Source: Pelagibius sp.
GTDB lineage: Bacteria > Pseudomonadota > Alphaproteobacteria > Kiloniellales > Kiloniellaceae
Direction of reading: 5' to 3'
Assembly (NCBI RefSeq): GCF_028289705.1
Contig: NZ_JANQOI010000183.1
Coordinates: 1-64,000 of the forward strand
Length of the DNA stretch: 64,000 nt
A program made the translations under genes and the position numbers. This document shows positions 63,783-64,000 of the stretch, piece by piece. Under the pieces are notes generated by a model. It saw nothing but the letters and a program-made list of their open reading frames with translations, was not told the origin of the DNA and did no database searches. Positions within the stretch are counted from its first letter, which is position 1, and each line of letters begins with the position of its first letter.

Positions 63783-63813
63783 TGACTGGCTGGGAGAGAG
63801 AAGGGAGCGTCCT

Positions 63814-64000
63814 ATGACCGACCGCATCATCGGCATCGCCGCCCTGGCCATCCTCATCGGCTTCGTCGGAATCATTGTCGGTTTCGTCCCCGACCTGGAC
63901 CTGATCGTTGTTATGGTGGTCGTGGTCGCCATGGCCGGCTACGACTTCTATCTCACGCTGTTCAAGGGCGACGGCAAGGGCGGCGACGGACCGCTCCTCT
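63814..64000 (+). CDS. Small membrane protein, truncated by the window end
   Basis: An open frame from ATG 63814 runs off the right edge after 62 codons. A GGGAGCG box precedes it. The product has two adjacent hydrophobic segments (about residues 5-24 and 27-45, IGIAALAILIGFVGIIVGF and LIVVMVVVVAMAGYDFYL) and then a Gly/Asp/Lys-rich stretch. It follows the amidase by 31 bases and so belongs to the TRAP-amidase transcript. Function unknown. Confidence 0.65.
   Translation, partial: MTDRIIGIAALAILIGFVGIIVGFVPDLDLIVVMVVVVAMAGYDFYLTLFKGDGKGGDGPLL

Overview
The window is a gene-dense, high-G+C stretch that reads as the chromosome of a heterotrophic alphaproteobacterium. This placement is inferred from the gene families: a heterotetrameric sarcosine oxidase, a GcvT-type dimethylglycine dehydrogenase, a TRAP transporter, an Entner-Doudoroff operon, and iol genes under an RpiR-type regulator. 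The genus cannot be fixed from sequence alone. I saw no tRNA, rRNA, CRISPR array, integrase, transposase or prophage genes.

Layout. 1-2.4 kb: a palindromic repeat, an acetylpolyamine amidohydrolase/HDAC-family enzyme and a Bcr-type MFS exporter. 2.4-5.8 kb: a lower-G+C patch with a tiny exported peptide, a membrane-anchored protein and a secreted protein, all of unknown function, flanked by non-coding DNA. 5.8-7 kb: a PQQ-dependent aldose dehydrogenase. 7.2-13.6 kb: the operon zwf-pgl-edd-eda-pgi, a complete route from fructose-6-P/glucose-6-P through the Entner-Doudoroff pathway. 13.8-21.5 kb (minus): an SDR, a DUF1963 protein coupled to a LysR regulator, and soxBDAG (tetrameric sarcosine oxidase).

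21.9-29.7 kb: myo-inositol catabolism, with iolC(DUF2090 fusion)-iolD-iolE-two unknown genes-iolB on the minus strand and iolG divergent. 29.8-38 kb: a chemotaxis receptor, an RpiR-type regulator, a sugar/inositol ABC importer (binding protein, permease, single-domain ATPase) and a Gfo/Idh/MocA oxidoreductase. 38-41 kb: an XRE-cupin regulator with kbl-tdh (threonine to glycine), with repeated operator-like sites before both transcription units. 41-46.6 kb: a GntR-regulated divergent cluster for four-carbon acid sugars (IPMDH-like and Gfo-like dehydrogenases against otnK-otnC and a small monooxygenase-fold protein).

46.7-52 kb: an unusual cassette of a membrane-anchored arylsulfotransferase-fold protein, a small protein that begins with YIGPGAG once processed, an Oxa1/EMC3-like three-TM protein and a PAPS-type sulfotransferase, convergent with an OpgG/OpgD glucan protein. 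52.4-56 kb: a GcvT-family FAD dehydrogenase and an Ldh2-type dehydrogenase. 56-58 kb: a membrane-anchored caspase with an embedded EF-hand, in an operon with an EACC1-like protein; this is the best candidate for a conflict or cell-death system. 58.9-64 kb: TRAP genes dctPQM, an amidase and the start of a small membrane protein.

Together the genes describe import and stepwise oxidation of compatible solutes and sugars (inositol, methylated glycines, threonine, tetronates), feeding glycine, acetyl-CoA, DHAP and pyruvate. A dispersed repeat of about 140-160 bp occurs four times, always between genes.
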